Assembly (NCBI GenBank): GCA_001414485.1
Contig: LLEY01000006.1
Span: 496,001 to 560,000 of the forward strand
Reading direction: 5' to 3'
Origin: Calycina herbarum
Taxonomy: Eukaryota; Ascomycota; Leotiomycetes; Helotiales; Pezizellaceae
Length of the DNA: 64,000 nucleotides
Part shown: one piece after another, positions 35,472 through 46,402 of the stretch
How positions within the stretch are numbered: the stretch's first letter is position 1
How the letters are laid out: each line of letters begins with the position of its first letter
Position numbers and translations under genes: made by a program
The notes under the pieces: model-generated
Databases searched by the model: none
Told to the model about the DNA's origin: nothing
The model's input: the letters and a program-made list of their open reading frames with translations, nothing else

Positions 35472-36492
35472 TCAATTTGAGCCCTCGACGAATTGGCTGG
35501 AGAAAATTATAGCAAGAAAAGCAACTGAACCTGAAACTGCTCCAGCTATCCATCGTCCTCTGGGCTGAGAAATACGTATCGAGGTCGTGTTTGACGAATT
35601 AGCCGTCTGAAATGTACCCGAGGATAATAATTAAGATTTATTTACAGAGAGTACATTATTCCGGGCTAACTCGCTTAAGCTCTTCCCGGTTTTTGTGGCA
35701 GACAGCAATGACCTTGTAGTCGATGCAAATACAACGATCGTAGCATGCGCCGGGAGCGAAGTATTCAAGAACCCCAAGAAGGAAGCCGTCAACTGAAAGC
35801 TAGATATATATGAAGCCTTGAAGATTTGTGAAGACGCATAATCTTTTTCGTTCAGATTCGTAGAGTTCGATAAGGCGCAGTATTCAATATACGGTAGGAA
35901 TGTATTCATATCGTCCGCAGTAGACTTTGATTGTCTATTTTTCGGGTCGGTAAACAAGCATTCAGTACACGACTCATATCGAGTTTGAAAGAGGGAGCCG
36001 AGTTTGCATATTGAGGTCTGTGAATCCTTCTCGATGGCTTCTTGGATTGCCTGGTCTGACAGAAAACCATACTTATTATTTATTCCTAGCCTAACCAAGT
36101 TCGAATATCTGGACTTACAGCAGTTATCATTGCATGGAGATGGTATGTTATGGACTTGTCTTTCTAAAAGCCATTTTGCGTTCAGAATGAATCGATGCTT
36201 AAGAAGACGAAAGAAAACCTATATATTATCGAAGTGACACATGGCGCAGTCGAGACCAATTTCTATCCCGCATCCGTTGATATATTATGTAGATCCAAAG
36301 TTTCATCTGAGATTGTGTGTGCGATTCGTCCTCCCTCGCAAGAGGGGGAGGCAAATAGCCTGAAGTTCTAGGGAAAATAAGGAAAGTATGGTATGTTAGC
36401 ACTGCCCCATGAACGTCAACTATCGGTCCCACCACAGGGCAAGTAGAAAATTCGACCACCATCAATAACATAAACAGACTTTGTTCAGACAT
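35472..36492 (-). CDS. Second member of the CxxC single-pass membrane protein family, 5' end unsure
   Basis: Exons I can support are one ending at 36119 (ending CNDNC), then 36055-35655 and 35606-35472, joined by introns of 63 and 48 nt. The ectodomain keeps the family pattern: CNDNC, ICKLGSLF, CTEC about 25 residues before YIEYCA. A membrane span follows (WIAGAVSGSVAFLAIIFS), but the tail after it is only a few residues and has none of the E-L pairs of the 33.2 kb relative. The first exon is not settled: a signal-like start MSEQSLFMLLMVVEF lies at 36492, and an intron-like branch site plus acceptor lies near 36387-36357, but no clear donor links them. The gene may be functional with a short tail, or partly decayed. 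Confidence 0.5.
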
Positions 36493-36718
36493 TACTGTCT
36501 GAGCTAGCTAGCAAGCGCTCATAATTTCAGATTGAAAATGTGCTAACATATGTGATGAAAGTTGAAGAAAATTGACTTCGAAAAAAAAGAGAAAAGTGAT
36601 TATCCACGTTATCGAGAGAATTTTGATCCACTATAACTCGTATTGTATTTGATTTACATTCACAAACTCAAGACCACTCAAGGAATCGTGCCATTCATCT
36701 AACTATGTCCCAAAACTT

Positions 36719-37387
36719 TTAAATCCCAACACAGACCCAGTATCCCTCCCAAGCAGATGGGTTAGTCTTATCAATATACGCATTCCAAGTCAAAAAATCA
36801 TCAAGGGTAATCCCATTCTCAGCGACCATGGAGTCGACTCTCTGACCGGAACCAACAAGTTCGAATTTCTTGCAATCAGTAGTGATGGACGGCATGACGG
36901 GAACAGGGACTGCGGAGGCGTCGACGATGGTACCAGGTGCGGATTGAACTGGTGGAACGAAAGTGTACCATGGGGTGTTGATGCAGACTGGGACGTAGGC
37001 ACGGAGACCAAAACATGTTTGTCCGACATCACTGGGATTTTTGTTAGTTTTTTGTGGAGAAATGGAGGGATGAGGGGTAATTACGGGTTCCAGTAGAAGA
37101 ATTCAGAGAGTGTAAAGTTGCCGAATTTTGCAGCGATGGATTGACATGTCTCGTCGGCTTGGACGAGATATTTTGCGGTGCCTGGAAATAATTAGCATCG
37201 AATCCATAATTCCTATTTCCGCTCGTAACTTACAATCAGAAGGAGAGTGATAGCAAACAGTTCCAGCAGCCACGCTGGAATAACTGGTGCAATTGTCTTG
37301 ACGACGATCAAATTGGTGTTCCACAGCCAAAGGGGAAGCAACTGCTAGACCAGCGAAAACAGCGAGAGAAACGAGTGAGAACTGCAT
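36719..37387 (-). CDS. Secreted two-LysM protein (effector-like)
   Basis: Exons 37387-37234, 37181-37085 and 37031-36719 join to 187 residues. A clear signal peptide (MQFSLVSLAVFAGLAVAS) is followed by a short pro-like stretch ending DRRQ and two LysM-type modules. The first spans KYLVQADETCQSIAAKFG to RAYVPVC, with YWNPDVGQTC in the middle. The second spans CKKFELVGSGQRVDSM to GYWVCVGI, with DDFLTWNAYID. LysM proteins of this size in fungi bind chitin or its oligomers; several plant pathogens use them to hide chitin from host receptors. That role is family knowledge, not shown here. No other domain is present. Introns are 52 and 53 nt, both GT-AG. Confidence 0.85.
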
Positions 37388-38156
37388 TTTCGATAGGAGT
37401 AACTGAGACCAATTAAATATGTGGATGGAGAACTAAAATGCGGGATCACCCATTCTTTAAATACTTGCCACAAGAAAATTTGCACCCGCCGGAAGGATCA
37501 TCAATCATGAAAAATCGGCCATAATTGTCCCTCGTCTGACAGCGGAAATCAACATCTTCATTTACTCGTTCCTGACAAGCGTGCGGCACAGAGCCGTAGA
37601 AATTTGCAGTCGTGCCACCGGAATATCGGGAGAATAAGAGGAATGGTGTTGATTGGGTAGATGTTTGTGGAGAATGGCCCGATTTAGTAAGGGCTCATCT
37701 CGTATCTTCTCCTGAATCTGGGGGCGTTAAAGGGCCGTAAAGCTTGTTTGCGCCAATGGTGTAAGGATTTGAAGGCCACTCTAGGCTTCACCGACGATTC
37801 TTCGACGGGTTTGTGCAATTGCTAGGCTGCATTGAAGGTTTATACGGGGTTTTGCAGTAATGTTTGTCGGTGTACGATGAACTGTTGAGTGATTAGCCAG
37901 GCAGCAAAATGTATATTTAGATTGGAGTGGCGGATTAACATTAAAGCGGGTGAGACGGTAGTTGCCTGTAACCCCTACATCGGTTCCACCGTCTCACTGG
38001 AAAAGTAGAAGGATTTAATTATGCATCGTTCAAATTCTTTCGAACTCGTGGGTGAGCAAAGTGAAATGAGACTTCAGAACATTCAATTCAACTTCTATCG
38101 CAGAATACACAGAAATAATCCCTTCCTCCCTCGCTCGACCCCAAATCACTAACTCT
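37388..38156. other. Upstream region of the LysM gene
   Basis: No gene is seen. It holds the promoter of the LysM gene (-) and the 3' flank of the NCS1 permease. Confidence 0.4.
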
Positions 38157-40189
38157 CTATAATTTACTCTCCCCGACAACAGGGCCCTTCTCCACCATTA
38201 CTCCTTCCTCACCCTCGCTTGCACTGCTCGGAATAACCCCTTCAACTATCCCCTCATCGAAACCCTCTGAAATACCTAACCCCGGAGCAGGGAAGAAGTA
38301 ATTAACAATAAGATGTAGTAACCCTCCAAAGAAGAAGCCAAAAATGTACGTTATTTGGTAAATTTTCACTGCCGCGCCGGTTGTGCGACCCATGAGTGAA
38401 AGTACGAGTCCGGCTTTGAAGGTGTTAGTCTCTTGGATAGATAACGTAGATTGATATGAGAGACTTACGGAAAGAGGGAATGACAGTAACGATGAAGACA
38501 AACCACGAACGTGGGTTGATACCGTGGAAATACCAGTATATGTATCCTGGCCCTCCCTTGAAGAGATCTGGAACTTTCCAAGCCTTCTTTCGGATCACCC
38601 AATAATCGAGGACGAGAATGGCCGTCGTGACGGATGCGAAAACTATTTTCTTGTTAGCACTCACTTCATGCTTGTCGCTTCCCGGCCCTTGTATCGCACA
38701 AGAAGATGAGGGAGAATAAGACGTACCAGCAAAACTAGAAACTACACTCAAAAACACAGTAGCCTGAGTCAAAAACCTCCAAGGATTACAAGCAATCCCA
38801 ATAACACATAAGAACAAAGCCCCCCTTCTCATATCAACATATCTCGGGAAGATACCAGCCAAATCCATCCCAGCACCGACGTTGTTCTGCGTAACGTTTA
38901 CAAAAACCTGATGTAAGTAGATAGCCAAGCCTGCGAAAAAGGTAGCTGCTCGAGCACCGGCAGTATAATGTTGTGTCTGGATGAAACTTAGGATAGTGAG
39001 AGGTTGCCACATCGCAGTCCCATATGCCGCTCTCGTAGCAGAAGCCGTTAATACACCGAGTAGGGCGCAAATAGTGATGACGATGGGCATTGCGGTTGCA
39101 GAACCGATGATATACGAATTTTTCGTTTTGGAGAATCGTGTCCAATCTGCGAATCGATCTGCTGCTCCTCCATAGGTACCGCAAATACTGGAGATACATT
39201 GGACGAAGCGAAATCCCCTGTCGGCAGAAGAGAGGACGAGAGCGGGGGAGACGAGATCCCCTGCTGATCCACCATTTGCAGAGACGGCCCAGGCCATGAT
39301 CCCAAATACTGTGGCGATGGTTCCCACAAGGGCTGGCCACATGAACTTCTCGAGTTTGTGAGGACGGATCCAAATTATTATTGGGAGGTAGGTTATGATG
39401 TAAAGAAAGAATCCTAGGAGACCTTGGCTTGTTGTTCCGGCACTGTTGGGAATTAGCTGTTTTGTTCACGTAAAAAAGGGGCATGTGAAAGGTACCTTCT
39501 GGGCAGGGTATTATGCAGGTTTTTGTATTTTGGAATCATAGCACTGAGCATAAGGGATATAGCTTGTCCTAGGGAAATGTCAGATCAGGATTTCCAATTG
39601 CAAATTGCTTGGTTCACGATCTCTCTTCATCATTGACTTACCTCCGTAAACTGCTTGGAGACCAAACTATGGAAATGGTAAGCATGTGCAAGTGTTTGTA
39701 AGGGAAAGACTTACGAAAACCATATTCCCCAAAATCTGAAAGAACAGTGGCAAATACATGCCTCTCAATCCAAAGGAAACTCTTGCCATCATGGTCTATC
39801 GCGTAGCTTGTCAGCTTCTCTTCGCTGGTTCGACACTTCTCTTCTAGAAGGGTGTCAACTGGAAGATTATTACTCACATAACCCAGATTCTTCTCTGCTC
39901 CGGCTCTCCCACAAAGCAAAGCATTCATGCTTGCGATGGATGCACCAATAAGAATAGCACCACAAGCCTCTCCAGCAGTTAAACCTACTGCGATATAACT
40001 GCTCCCTATCGCGAATGTGCTAAGTCCACCTCCACAAGTCGTCCAATAGAGAATATAAGCACCCTTGCCATACGTTCGTTCCTTTGGAACAATAGGGTAC
40101 AAGTCATGGTTTCCCCATTCTGTTGTCCCTTTGTCAGTGTAGATGTCTTCTCGTGCAGGGAGCTCCGCCCATTTCAAGTATTTAGACAT
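38157..40189 (-). CDS. NCS1 nucleobase/allantoin-type permease
   Basis: Plasma-membrane cation symporter of the NCS1 family (uracil, allantoin, uridine, thiamine or hydantoin substrates in relatives). Seven exons (40189-39878, 39795-39715, 39666-39642, 39568-39496, 39442-38727, 38642-38469, 38413-38157) join to 545 residues, a normal length, and include a 25-nt micro-exon. Family features: the short cytosolic start with NHDLYPIVPKERTY, a first span region with Gly-rich TTCGGGLSTFAIGSS, MMARVSFGLRG, and QNNVGAGMDLAGIFPRYVDMRRG in the middle of the transporter. About 12 membrane spans are expected. The tail is acidic. Two GATA-type sites lie 130-180 bases upstream, suggesting nitrogen control. 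The exact substrate cannot be told from the sequence. Confidence 0.87.
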
Positions 40190-40321
40190 GATTGGCGAAG
40201 AAAAGGGGAGGCGAGAATTGTTGTGAGAGAGGGTCGAAGTGACTAGCAAGGCTTCTCAAACATGCTTAACGAGTTATTCTTGAAAGACTATATACAAAGT
40301 CAGTTACATCCATAGGCATCA

Positions 40322-40370
40322 AAGATAAGATCCAACCCCATGCCTCAGCCCTGGCCAAAAGATTCTTATC
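40322..40370. promoter_or_regulatory. Two HGATAR sites upstream of the NCS1 permease
   Basis: AGATAAG at 40322-40328 and CTTATCA (TGATAAG on the minus strand) at 40364-40370, 133-181 bases before the permease ATG. HGATAR is the binding core of AreA/Nit2-type nitrogen regulators. Paired sites in this range are usual in nitrogen-controlled permease promoters, but short motifs also arise by chance. Confidence 0.4.
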
Positions 40371-40890
40371 AGATATCAAACCGCAATTGTTTCCGGATAG
40401 GACGTATTTCTCTCACTTACCAAGCCAATGCGCCAACTTGATGTTCAAATATGGACTAGACTCATGAAAGCTATCTGCGGAACCAGAAGCGATGAGACAG
40501 GAACGGAACGTGGATACCTGGTGAAATCCAGACTTGAAATGCTGGTGGTGAAAACAAAAGGCTGAGTTGGGTGTGGGGTTTACCATCTGGGCGGGATACC
40601 GTTCCGACGCTTGACCAGCATCGGTAGGGTTATACCGCACGCATCGTTCACATTGCGGCACTGTTTGAGTTACCAATGCACCGAATAGCTGACGTCTCTC
40701 TTCATTCATGTCTGGAGATCGGATATTTGAAGTAATGGCGATAACAGAGTGGGGTAAACCTATAAAATTGTGGAGAAATAGTATTCTTGGAAGATAAGCT
40801 ACCTTACTAGTAGAGAACTCGCAAATGCTTATCATTGGATACTAGCTTCCAAGAAGAGCCCAGGAGAATGGTTTGCCCCTCATTCTACTA

Positions 40891-40977
40891 TCCCCCCCCC
40901 TTAACTGTCTGTCATGTGCAAGGGTAGTTTGGCTGTGAAATGTCTGTGCGGTCTACAGACAATTAAGGGGGGGGGAG
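40891..40977. repeat. Palindromic C-tract/G-tract element, 87 bp
   Basis: CCCCCCCCCTTAACTGTCTG on the left faces CAGACAATTAAGGGGGGGGG on the right, with TA on both flanks (40889-40890 and 40978-40979). Inside is a second pairing of GACAGACAG/CTGTCTGT-like blocks. It may be a tiny mariner-type MITE, or a hairpin repeat that is hard to sequence. Confidence 0.55.
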
Positions 40978-41116
40978 TATATCGTGAAATGAAATCTCGA
41001 TTCAAGCCTGCATTGTCCCCATCGCTTGATGAATCATGCGGACCGAATTATGGAGAGAAAAATCCCAAAACGTAAACAAGAAGTTCAAAGTTTTACATCA
41101 GAAAAATAAGAATAAA

Positions 41117-43735
41117 TCACAATTCCAAATCTACATTATTAATCTCAGGATCAACGAATCCAGCGCCAAACCAAAGACTACTATCCGAAGGTTCCCATCC
41201 CGTACCATTGGGTGTCACAATTCTGGAACTATCCATCGTCGCTTCAAAAATCTTATCGTCTTCCAAGCCAGTATTCATATCAACATCATTCCAAAAGCAA
41301 ATTGGCTCACCTGTCATATCGCTGATCATCTGCTCTAGATCTTCACGGATACTTTCTGTTGTGGTGTTTACCTGGATACCATGCAGAGTATTTTGCATAT
41401 CATTTTTCATGGAAGTGACTGCCGTCCGAGGGTTGTGTTTGCCTTCCGCTATTGCATCGAGGACGGATTTCTTAATTGACTCGAAGAGGTCTCGGTATTT
41501 TCGTCCAGCAGGCCATTTCTCGGTCATTACGTAGAGGATGATACTGCAATCAGTGAGCGCTCCGACACTTCTGAATCCACTGCCATCGGTCGAGTCGTTC
41601 CACATGCAGTAAACAAGCGTGAGCCCTAAAGAGTCTTTAGCTATTCCCACCAGTTTTGAAGTCAAGAAATCGAAACTTACCCGCAAGAAAGACTGTTTGT
41701 AATGATACTGAGGTGAAAACCAGAGGGATGCGGTAATGCAGTTGTTTGTATGTTTCACACAGACCTCTACAAGCTTCAGCACAGAGATCCAGGTATCGTT
41801 TGTTGATGACTGTTTCGTATAAACGAGGCTGGAGTAGTATCCTTATGCTTTTGTGATATGATGCCATCTACATCGATCGCGTTAGTGCGAATTCTTTGGG
41901 TGTTAGGTAGGGAAGGAGAAAATTACATATGAAGCATAACTTTGATACTCGTCTCCTCGGAAATTATGTCGATTTGTCGGATCCCATTGTGTGCTTTGTT
42001 GGGGTATTGCATCTTTCCAAGCTGCCAGCTTTTCGAGAAACATGTCAGTTGTCTTATAAGCGTTCTTTGCGGAGTTTGGGCAATCGACTCGATAAAGAGT
42101 ATGCTGAATATCTGAATCTATTCTCCGTAACCTCAGGAGATGAATATAACATGTCATTGTCGTTTGTGGAAATGCTGGGTATGATCTGTCTGCCTCAGAT
42201 GCTCGACGTAGAGCTTCTAGGTCTTGATTGGCCTCGTCCACATCTAAGGGGAGCTTGACAATATTAGTTGTTGAATTTTACTCAAGTGCAAGGAACTTAC
42301 ATCTACATCAATATCATGGTCGGAGATTGAAGGCGGTCGTCCCATAGCTATTGAGATTTCGCGATCCCAGAAATAACAAGACCAAAAAAGTCGTTTATTG
42401 AGTTCGGATCGTAACGATATCCTGGATGACCGTCTTCGTCTGTGAAGACCAAGCTCAATACACATTCTCATGGCAAGACCAATGAACGTCCTAAAGCATA
42501 TTATTAACACCACACAAAGGTATCTTTTGGGAATGAAACTATTACCAAGCACCAGGATCTTTGGGCATCCGGAGGCAATGCTGAGCGAGAAATAGTAAGT
42601 ACGTCAAAGCGCGAGTGTCTCCATATCGTAAGATAGTTTCTCGGTTGTCCAAGGCAATTTCATAATGCCTTTCTGGAAAATACGAGCCATTTGTATCGCT
42701 TGTCTATGACAGGTTAGTGTTAGCCACAAGAAGACAGGAGAGAAGATGCACACCTTTTCGAGAAAATGACCCCCTAGTCCATATATTAAATTCAAAATAC
42801 TCTCCTCATACACATCCTTCAGTTGATTCCGCCTTCTATGCAAATCCAAAACATCATAAGAATACATTATAGGAAAATTCGCGTATAGATGTCCAAGATA
42901 CGCGTTCACCATACTCTCGGCTGAGTCAGAATCAAGTTGTCGAATATGAAAGGAACCATTGCTTGGTAAAGATCCCATTTCACTGGTGATCGACCCTCTT
43001 CCAAGGTTTGTTGTTCGATCAAGAGTCGCTATTGGCAACGTAAGCTGTGTCTTGCCTGCTAATGCGCTTTCGAGGGCTCGTCCAAGAGTGATTGTTGATG
43101 CGCCCCCGACATATGAGCCAGCTACATCGAGAGACAAATCTCGAACTGCATTCATTAGGGGCTCGATGGCTCCCTGTTCCAGATCATCCGAGTCATCGAA
43201 GCCTTCATTCCAATGATCGTGAGATACTGTATTGTCTCCTCCTTTGGTCAATAGCGTTTCGAGTTCAGCCACGCGGTCTTCCAATGCCTTGATGTAAATC
43301 TTTGCTTGACCTGGCTTCTGGTTTATAGGCATCACATAGTGACATTCAAGGTTTAGCTTCATACACCTTGCACATGATGGTTGATTGCCATTACACTGAA
43401 GGAGAGATTTAGCAACTTGCCGTGTAGCAGGAGAAAGAACGCACCTTTTGTTTGCGTTGTTTGCATCTTTGACAAGCCAGGGAGACTCTTGATCTTCTCG
43501 TTGGTCTTGAAGTTGAGAGACGACCTGGTGATAAATGTTCATCATCCGGACTCGAAGGAACCGGACCGGGGGGTGTTGCTAGATCTCCTCCTTCCATAGG
43601 CACGGTTTGACAGAGAGAGTACGAGGGTCTGGTGGGTGGAGAGGTTTCCCTCGAAGTGGAGTGAGTTTTGGAGTGATTTTGATGGTGTGAGGTCGAAAAT
43701 GGTACGATAGCAACAGATGCAGAGAGTTTAGACAT
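41117..43735 (-). CDS. Zn2Cys6 transcription factor, pathway-regulator type
   Basis: Nuclear regulator of 767 residues from seven exons (43735-43445, 43395-42754, 42703-42546, 42490-42301, 42253-41927, 41867-41681, 41625-41117), all with GT-AG introns of 47-59 nt. The zinc cluster ACQRCKQRKQKC / CARC / LNLEC sits at about residues 87-115 and is split by the first intron. It is followed by a short coiled coil (IKALEDRVAELETLL), the usual dimerisation element. The fungal-specific domain shows HYEIALDNRETILRYGDTRA, MPKDPGAWTFIGLAMRM and WSCYFWDREISIAMGRPPSI. The ATG is 692 bases from the divergent start of a flavin monooxygenase, so direct control of that gene is likely. This domain layout is widespread among regulators of small-molecule use. 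Confidence 0.88.
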
Positions 43736-44427
43736 CTTGAAATGCGGGGAATGGGAAAGACAACTTCAAGAGACCTGAGTGATGTTTGGTAGACCAGAAG
43801 TGGCGGCGAAACTCCGTAGGGAGCGATAAGGAACTTTTCCCGAAGTGTTAGATCACATGATATGTCATCATGTGACCAGAAACGAGAAAAAACGCGACGC
43901 GCTTCTTACTCCTCTTGCTCACAGCAACTCTCTCTTTCCGCGATCATGGAATTCGTTAGGGCGGACTCATGCTATATTCTGTCCAGCTCAACAAGTCGAG
44001 AACAAAGATCAATTGCTGAGCAATGAAAGCTCTTTCTCTTCGACATCTCCAACTCTCCGAGGCTATTGTCCCGCCATCCCACTTTCATCGACGCCTTGCG
44101 ACTCCATCATCGGGAGCAAGTTCCGCTGCGCGGGGGATTTCCATATGATTCCCTACATTCGGGTTCTTGAATTGGGGGCGGGACAGTATTGCCATGAGGA
44201 AGATGACTTTGGATGGCATTTGTGCGAGATGCGGAAGTCAGAGCTGTTTGATCTTGTCGGGTCAATCCTGACACATAACCCATCCTATCGTTGTCCCATT
44301 GTCGCCGTAAGTTATAAAACCACTGAGTATTCGGTTTTCTTCTCATTCAACTTGTTGTTTTATCAATACTTCAATCTACTAATCTCTCCAAATCCAACTA
44401 TCCTCTTCCCCTCAAAATACCGCCAAA
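43736..44427. promoter_or_regulatory. Divergent promoter, regulator and flavin monooxygenase
   Basis: 692 bases between the two starts. It holds a CGATAAG site at 43824-43830, which fits the HGATAR nitrogen-regulator core, and CT-rich tracts near the monooxygenase start. A + ORF of about 200 codons covers much of it, but shows no family features and runs past the real monooxygenase start in another frame. Confidence 0.4.
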
Positions 44428-46402
44428 ATGGTTCCCAAGAAGAAGCTCCATCTCAATTTCTTTGATATGACATGTAACAGTGCTCATATGGGAATTGGAA
44501 TGTGGAAGTATGTCTTCCTCTACCTAAACTCTGCCTATTTCCTAAGGCTGATATATCCATTAGACTTCCTCTAGACAACACAACCAAAAAGGACAGTCTC
44601 GAATACTACATCTGGCTTGCAAAGTTGGCAGAAAAGGGAAAGATCACTGGTATCTTCTTCGCAGATGTCTACGGAGTAGATGATGCCTTCCCAGGTCAAT
44701 TCGATGCACAGTTCAGAGCTGGATCGAATTGTGCTCAATTGGATCCAATCGTCTTCGTTTCTGCAATGGCATCCGTCACAAAATCCGTCTCTTTCGGAAT
44801 CACTGGAAGTACATCATATATCAACCCATTCGTCTTGGCACGAACATACTCAACCCTCGATCATGCTACCAAAGGACGGGTTGCATGGAATGTTGTCACC
44901 AGTTATTCCAACTCCTCTGCTAAAGCAAACGGACTTGACAAGATCACTGCCCACGACAAGCGTTATGAGAAAGCGGCCGAGTATATGGAGTTGTGTTATT
45001 CGTGAGTGACTCGAGTTCTAGCGCGGGGTCAGAAATACTAATACATATAGTCTCTGGGAAGGATCTTGGGAGGACGGATCGAAGGTCTTCGAAGTAGGCA
45101 AAGGAGCATACGACCCCTCCAAAATCCACAAAATCAACTTCAACGGCAAACATCACAAGACCTCAGCCATTGGAGCCGCTCACCCTTCCCCACAAAGAAC
45201 ACCAGTCATTTTTCAGGCTGGTGCTTCCCCCGCAGGTAAAGCATTTGCCGCAGCCCACGCAGAAGCAGTTTTCGTCGGTGGAGGAAAACCATCAGATACT
45301 ATTGGGTATGTGAATGAAGTCCGCGCACAAGCAGCAGCCAATGGACGGGATCCAAACCACATCAAGATCTTTCCTCAGATAACACCCATCTTGGGCCGCA
45401 CAATGGAAGAGGCGCAGGCCAAGTACGAGAAATACAAGGCGTGTATTGATTGGGAGGGTGGAATGGCCAAGCTCAGTCAATACTTGAATGTTGATCTGAG
45501 CAGCTTCCCTCTAGATGAACAACTTGATGTCAATGCTATTGGAAAATCGGATAACTCTATCCATGCCATGATCAACATGCTTAAACGCTTTGATGGTCAG
45601 TTCGTCAGCCCAAGAATTCTTGGTGAGAAGATGGCCTTCTGTGGTTTTGGTCCCATGCCTGTCGGAACTCCTGAGATGGTTGCCGATGTGATGGAAGACT
45701 GGGTGAACAATGGTGATATCGATGGTTTCAACGTTGCTTGTAAGAAATCCCAGTGGACGGTCAAATATATCCCCTAACAAAATTTTAGATGTTTCCAACC
45801 CTGAATCCTACGAAGACCTCGTCGAGCTTCTTGTACCCGTCTTACAGAAGCGTGGTTTGATGTGGGACGACTACACAGTACCCGGTGGAACATACAGAGA
45901 AAATTTGTTGGGCACACCAGGACAGTCACTCACTCCAGAGGGTCACCCATCGACACAATTCCGATATGATGTCTTGAAGAAGACTTGTGCGGATTCCAAT
46001 GGTGATATCACCATCGAGAAGCGCGATCCGGAACCGGTTGTAGAAGCTACACCAGCACCAGCAACCTCGGAACCAGCTCCAATACCAGAAGTGGTCAAGG
46101 AGGAAACACCCGTTACAGATGCTGAGCCTGTTATTGAGCCAACCCCGGCACCAAAGGTCGAGGAGGAGAAGGCACTCCCAATCATCGAGGGTGTCAGTGT
46201 TCCTGCTGAGAAGGAGGTCACAAAGGCTGAGCCAGTTGTCGAATCGGTCCCAACCCTAAGTTCCGAGCCAACAGTTGAGCAAGTCGAGTTGGTACCTGCA
46301 GCGGAAGTATCTCCGCCTGTTGTCGAAGCCACAAAGACTCCTATTGTGGAAGAAATAAAGCTGGTTGAAGAGAAGCCAGCTGAGGTGAAGATTGTAGCAT
46401 AA
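44428..46402 (+). CDS. FMNH2-dependent monooxygenase, NtaA/SnaA/DszA type
   Basis: Bacterial-luciferase-like flavin monooxygenase of the group that includes nitrilotriacetate, dibenzothiophene-sulfone and pristinamycin monooxygenases; it needs a separate flavin reductase. Exons 44428-44507, 44564-45001, 45051-45739 and 45789-46402 join to 606 residues. Landmarks: LHLNFFDM at the start, WLAKLAEKGKITGIFFAD, LDPIVFVSAMASVT, STLDHATKGRVAWNVVTSYS, AHDKRYEKAAEYMEL, RTPVIFQAGASPAGKAFAA and MPVGTPEMVADVMEDW. The catalytic part ends near residue 490. About 120 extra residues follow, rich in Pro, Val, Glu and Ala (PVVEATPAP, EPVIEPTPAP), which is unusual for the family. The gene is divergent from a Zn2Cys6 regulator and has a paralogue at 55-57 kb. 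Substrate unknown. Confidence 0.88.

Noticed and set aside
40413..40835. 140-codon minus ORF upstream of the NCS1 permease
   Set aside because: A QCERC motif looked interesting, but there is no second zinc-binding pair, no recognisable domain, and it covers the permease promoter region.
43845..44465. 206-codon + ORF before the first monooxygenase
   Set aside because: It runs through the promoter and across the true monooxygenase ATG in another frame; no domain is seen.
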